IMG/VR virus record: IMGVR_UViG_3300045256_000143 | Location: 1 to 30,756 of that record | Direction: 5' to 3' (one strand) | Origin: a virus | DNA: 30,756 nucleotides | Shown: one piece after another, positions 29,729 to 30,756 of the stretch | How positions within the stretch are numbered: the first letter of the stretch is position 1 | How the letters are laid out: each line of letters starts with the position of its first letter | Position numbers and translations under genes: made by a program | Notes under the pieces: generated by a model | Database searches by the model: none | What the model saw: the letters and a program-made list of their open reading frames with translations, nothing else | Told to the model about the DNA's origin: nothing

Positions 29729-30756
29729 TGGCGAATTTCTTCGACCGGTTCGACCCCCCTGCGGAGCAGCCCCGCCGCAACTTCTTCGATCAGTTCGACG
29801 AAGCGCCGCCGGCGCCGAGCGACGTCATGGCTGGGAGCAGTTTTGCCGGGCAGCAGCTGACGGCGGCCGAGCGCAGCCCGTGGGAGCGCGTGACCTCGAC
29901 TTTCGCTGACGCCGTACGTCGCGGCCCGGTGATTCGCGGCTTGCGGGCGGGCGTCGCCGGCGCCCTGAACCAGAGCGATTCGCCCGACGCTCAACGCCTG
30001 GCGCAGCAGGTGGTCGAAGGCGAGCGCGAGCGCCGCGCGCAGTACGAAATGCAGGCGGCGTCCGACCCGTTCTATGCGGCAGGCGACGGCCTGGTCGACA
30101 AAGTCATCGCCGGCGCTGCGACGCTCGCGGGTGCGCTCGCGGGCGGCGCTGCCGATCCGCTTGTCGTCGCGACGCTGCCTGTCACCGGCGGGTCCTCTCT
30201 CGTCAGGCAGATGGCGACGCAGGGCGCGCTGAATCTCGGCTACGACGCCTTGGCGCAGGGCGCCGATGTGACGTCGGGCGTACAGGACCAGTTCAGCCCC
30301 GAGCAGTCGGCCGTCTCGACGGCGCTCGGGGCGCTTTTCCCGGTGCTCGGCCGCGCCGGCGGGGCGGCCATCGAAGGCGTCCGCAATTTCCGTACGCGCG
30401 AAGCGGCGCCGCCTGCCGCGCCCGCGGCCACGCCCGAACCGCTCGCCCTGCCGTCGCCGGAAACCGCCGTGCGAACCCCGGCCGAGCAGGAAGCCGCGCT
30501 GCAGCGGCAGATGCGCGAACCGGCGCTCGACGACCGCCGTCGCGCCGACACGGAAGCCAACGCCAACACGACCGGACCGGCGAAAATTTACGTCGACGCC
30601 CGAGGCGAAGCGCGCACGTCCGACGTATTGCCCGAAACGTCGACGACGCTTTCCGCGCGCACGGGCGAGAATGTCGAACAGCTGGTGGAGGAACAATTTG
30701 CGCTTCCCGCCGACACGTTTCGGAATCTTCCCGGCGACGCGAAAGAGCGGATCGTC
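29728..30756 (+). CDS. Large internal virion / ejection protein, partial (N-terminal 343 residues)
   Basis: The frame is open to the window end. It starts [20 protein letters not shown] and has two copies of NFFD-x-FD (residues 3-9 and 18-24), a signature of the N-terminus of large podovirus ejection proteins. A hydrophobic, glycine/alanine-rich region (about 112-150, with VIAGAATLAGALAGGA) may form a membrane passage. Such proteins often carry a lytic transglycosylase domain further on, which cannot be seen here. ATG 29728 overlaps the previous stop. Confidence 0.78.
   Translation, partial: MANFFDRFDPPAEQPRRNFFDQFDEAPPAPSDVMAGSSFAGQQLTAAERSPWERVTSTFADAVRRGPVIRGLRAGVAGALNQSDSPDAQRLAQQVVEGERERRAQYEMQAASDPFYAAGDGLVDKVIAGAATLAGALAGGAADPLVVATLPVTGGSSLVRQMATQGALNLGYDALAQGADVTSGVQDQFSPEQSAVSTALGALFPVLGRAGGAAIEGVRNFRTREAAPPAAPAATPEPLALPSPETAVRTPAEQEAALQRQMREPALDDRRRADTEANANTTGPAKIYVDARGEARTSDVLPETSTTLSARTGENVEQLVEEQFALPADTFRNLPGDAKERIV

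Noticed and set aside
1-30756. Integrase, tRNA, rRNA or insertion sequence
   Set aside because: No tyrosine or serine recombinase motif, cloverleaf-like sequence or terminal inverted repeats with transposase were seen, so temperate life style and att sites cannot be claimed from this window.

Overview
The window is one continuous piece of a high-GC (roughly 60-65% by eye) tailed double-stranded DNA phage, or a prophage or phage-plasmid derived from one. The virion genes (portal, scaffold, capsid, a short-tail nozzle-like protein and a run of internal virion proteins, with no tape measure or tail tube gene) point to a podovirus-type particle. The composition and gene types suggest a proteobacterial host, but nothing here fixes the host. 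No integrase, tRNA, rRNA, CRISPR array or insertion sequence was seen.

Layout. (1) 1-3613, plus strand: remains of a C5-cytosine DNA methyltransferase with a one-base frameshift, an excisionase-like helix-turn-helix ORF running in frame into a second small gene, and a large primase-polymerase/SF3 helicase. (2) 3614-4382: a non-coding, repeat-rich block with two families of iteron-like repeats sharing a TGGCAC core, a 57-bp alternating purine/pyrimidine tract, an AT-rich stretch, and four copies of a strong Shine-Dalgarno-like decamer. It directly follows the primase/helicase and is my candidate replication origin. (3) 4383-4709: a small membrane protein, whose stop codon lies in a hairpin that also terminates the opposing operon. 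(4) 8031 down to 4820, minus strand: an early or accessory operon headed by an ArdC-type antirestriction protein, followed by small uncharacterised genes with mostly ATGA overlaps. Its two promoters share a 13-bp element that also resembles the iterons. (5) 8063-30756, plus strand: the late operon. Small terminase is followed by a tail fibre and small genes, then large terminase, portal, several small structural genes, scaffold, major capsid, decoration-like protein, adaptor, tail nozzle, a GNAT-like protein, and four internal/ejection proteins, the last cut by the window end.

How it fits together: primase-helicase plus iterons would replicate the genome; ArdC and its small partners would protect incoming DNA; the late genes build and fill the capsid. 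The late genes are tiled with ATGA, GTGA or TGATG junctions, which implies translational coupling. The exceptions are the spaces around scaffold and capsid, where duplicated RNA hairpins and strong palindromes occur, probably to set protein ratios. The most interesting signals are the iteron region and its sequence link to the minus-operon promoters, the duplicated leader hairpins before scaffold and capsid, and the ArdC-linked cluster of unknown small genes.
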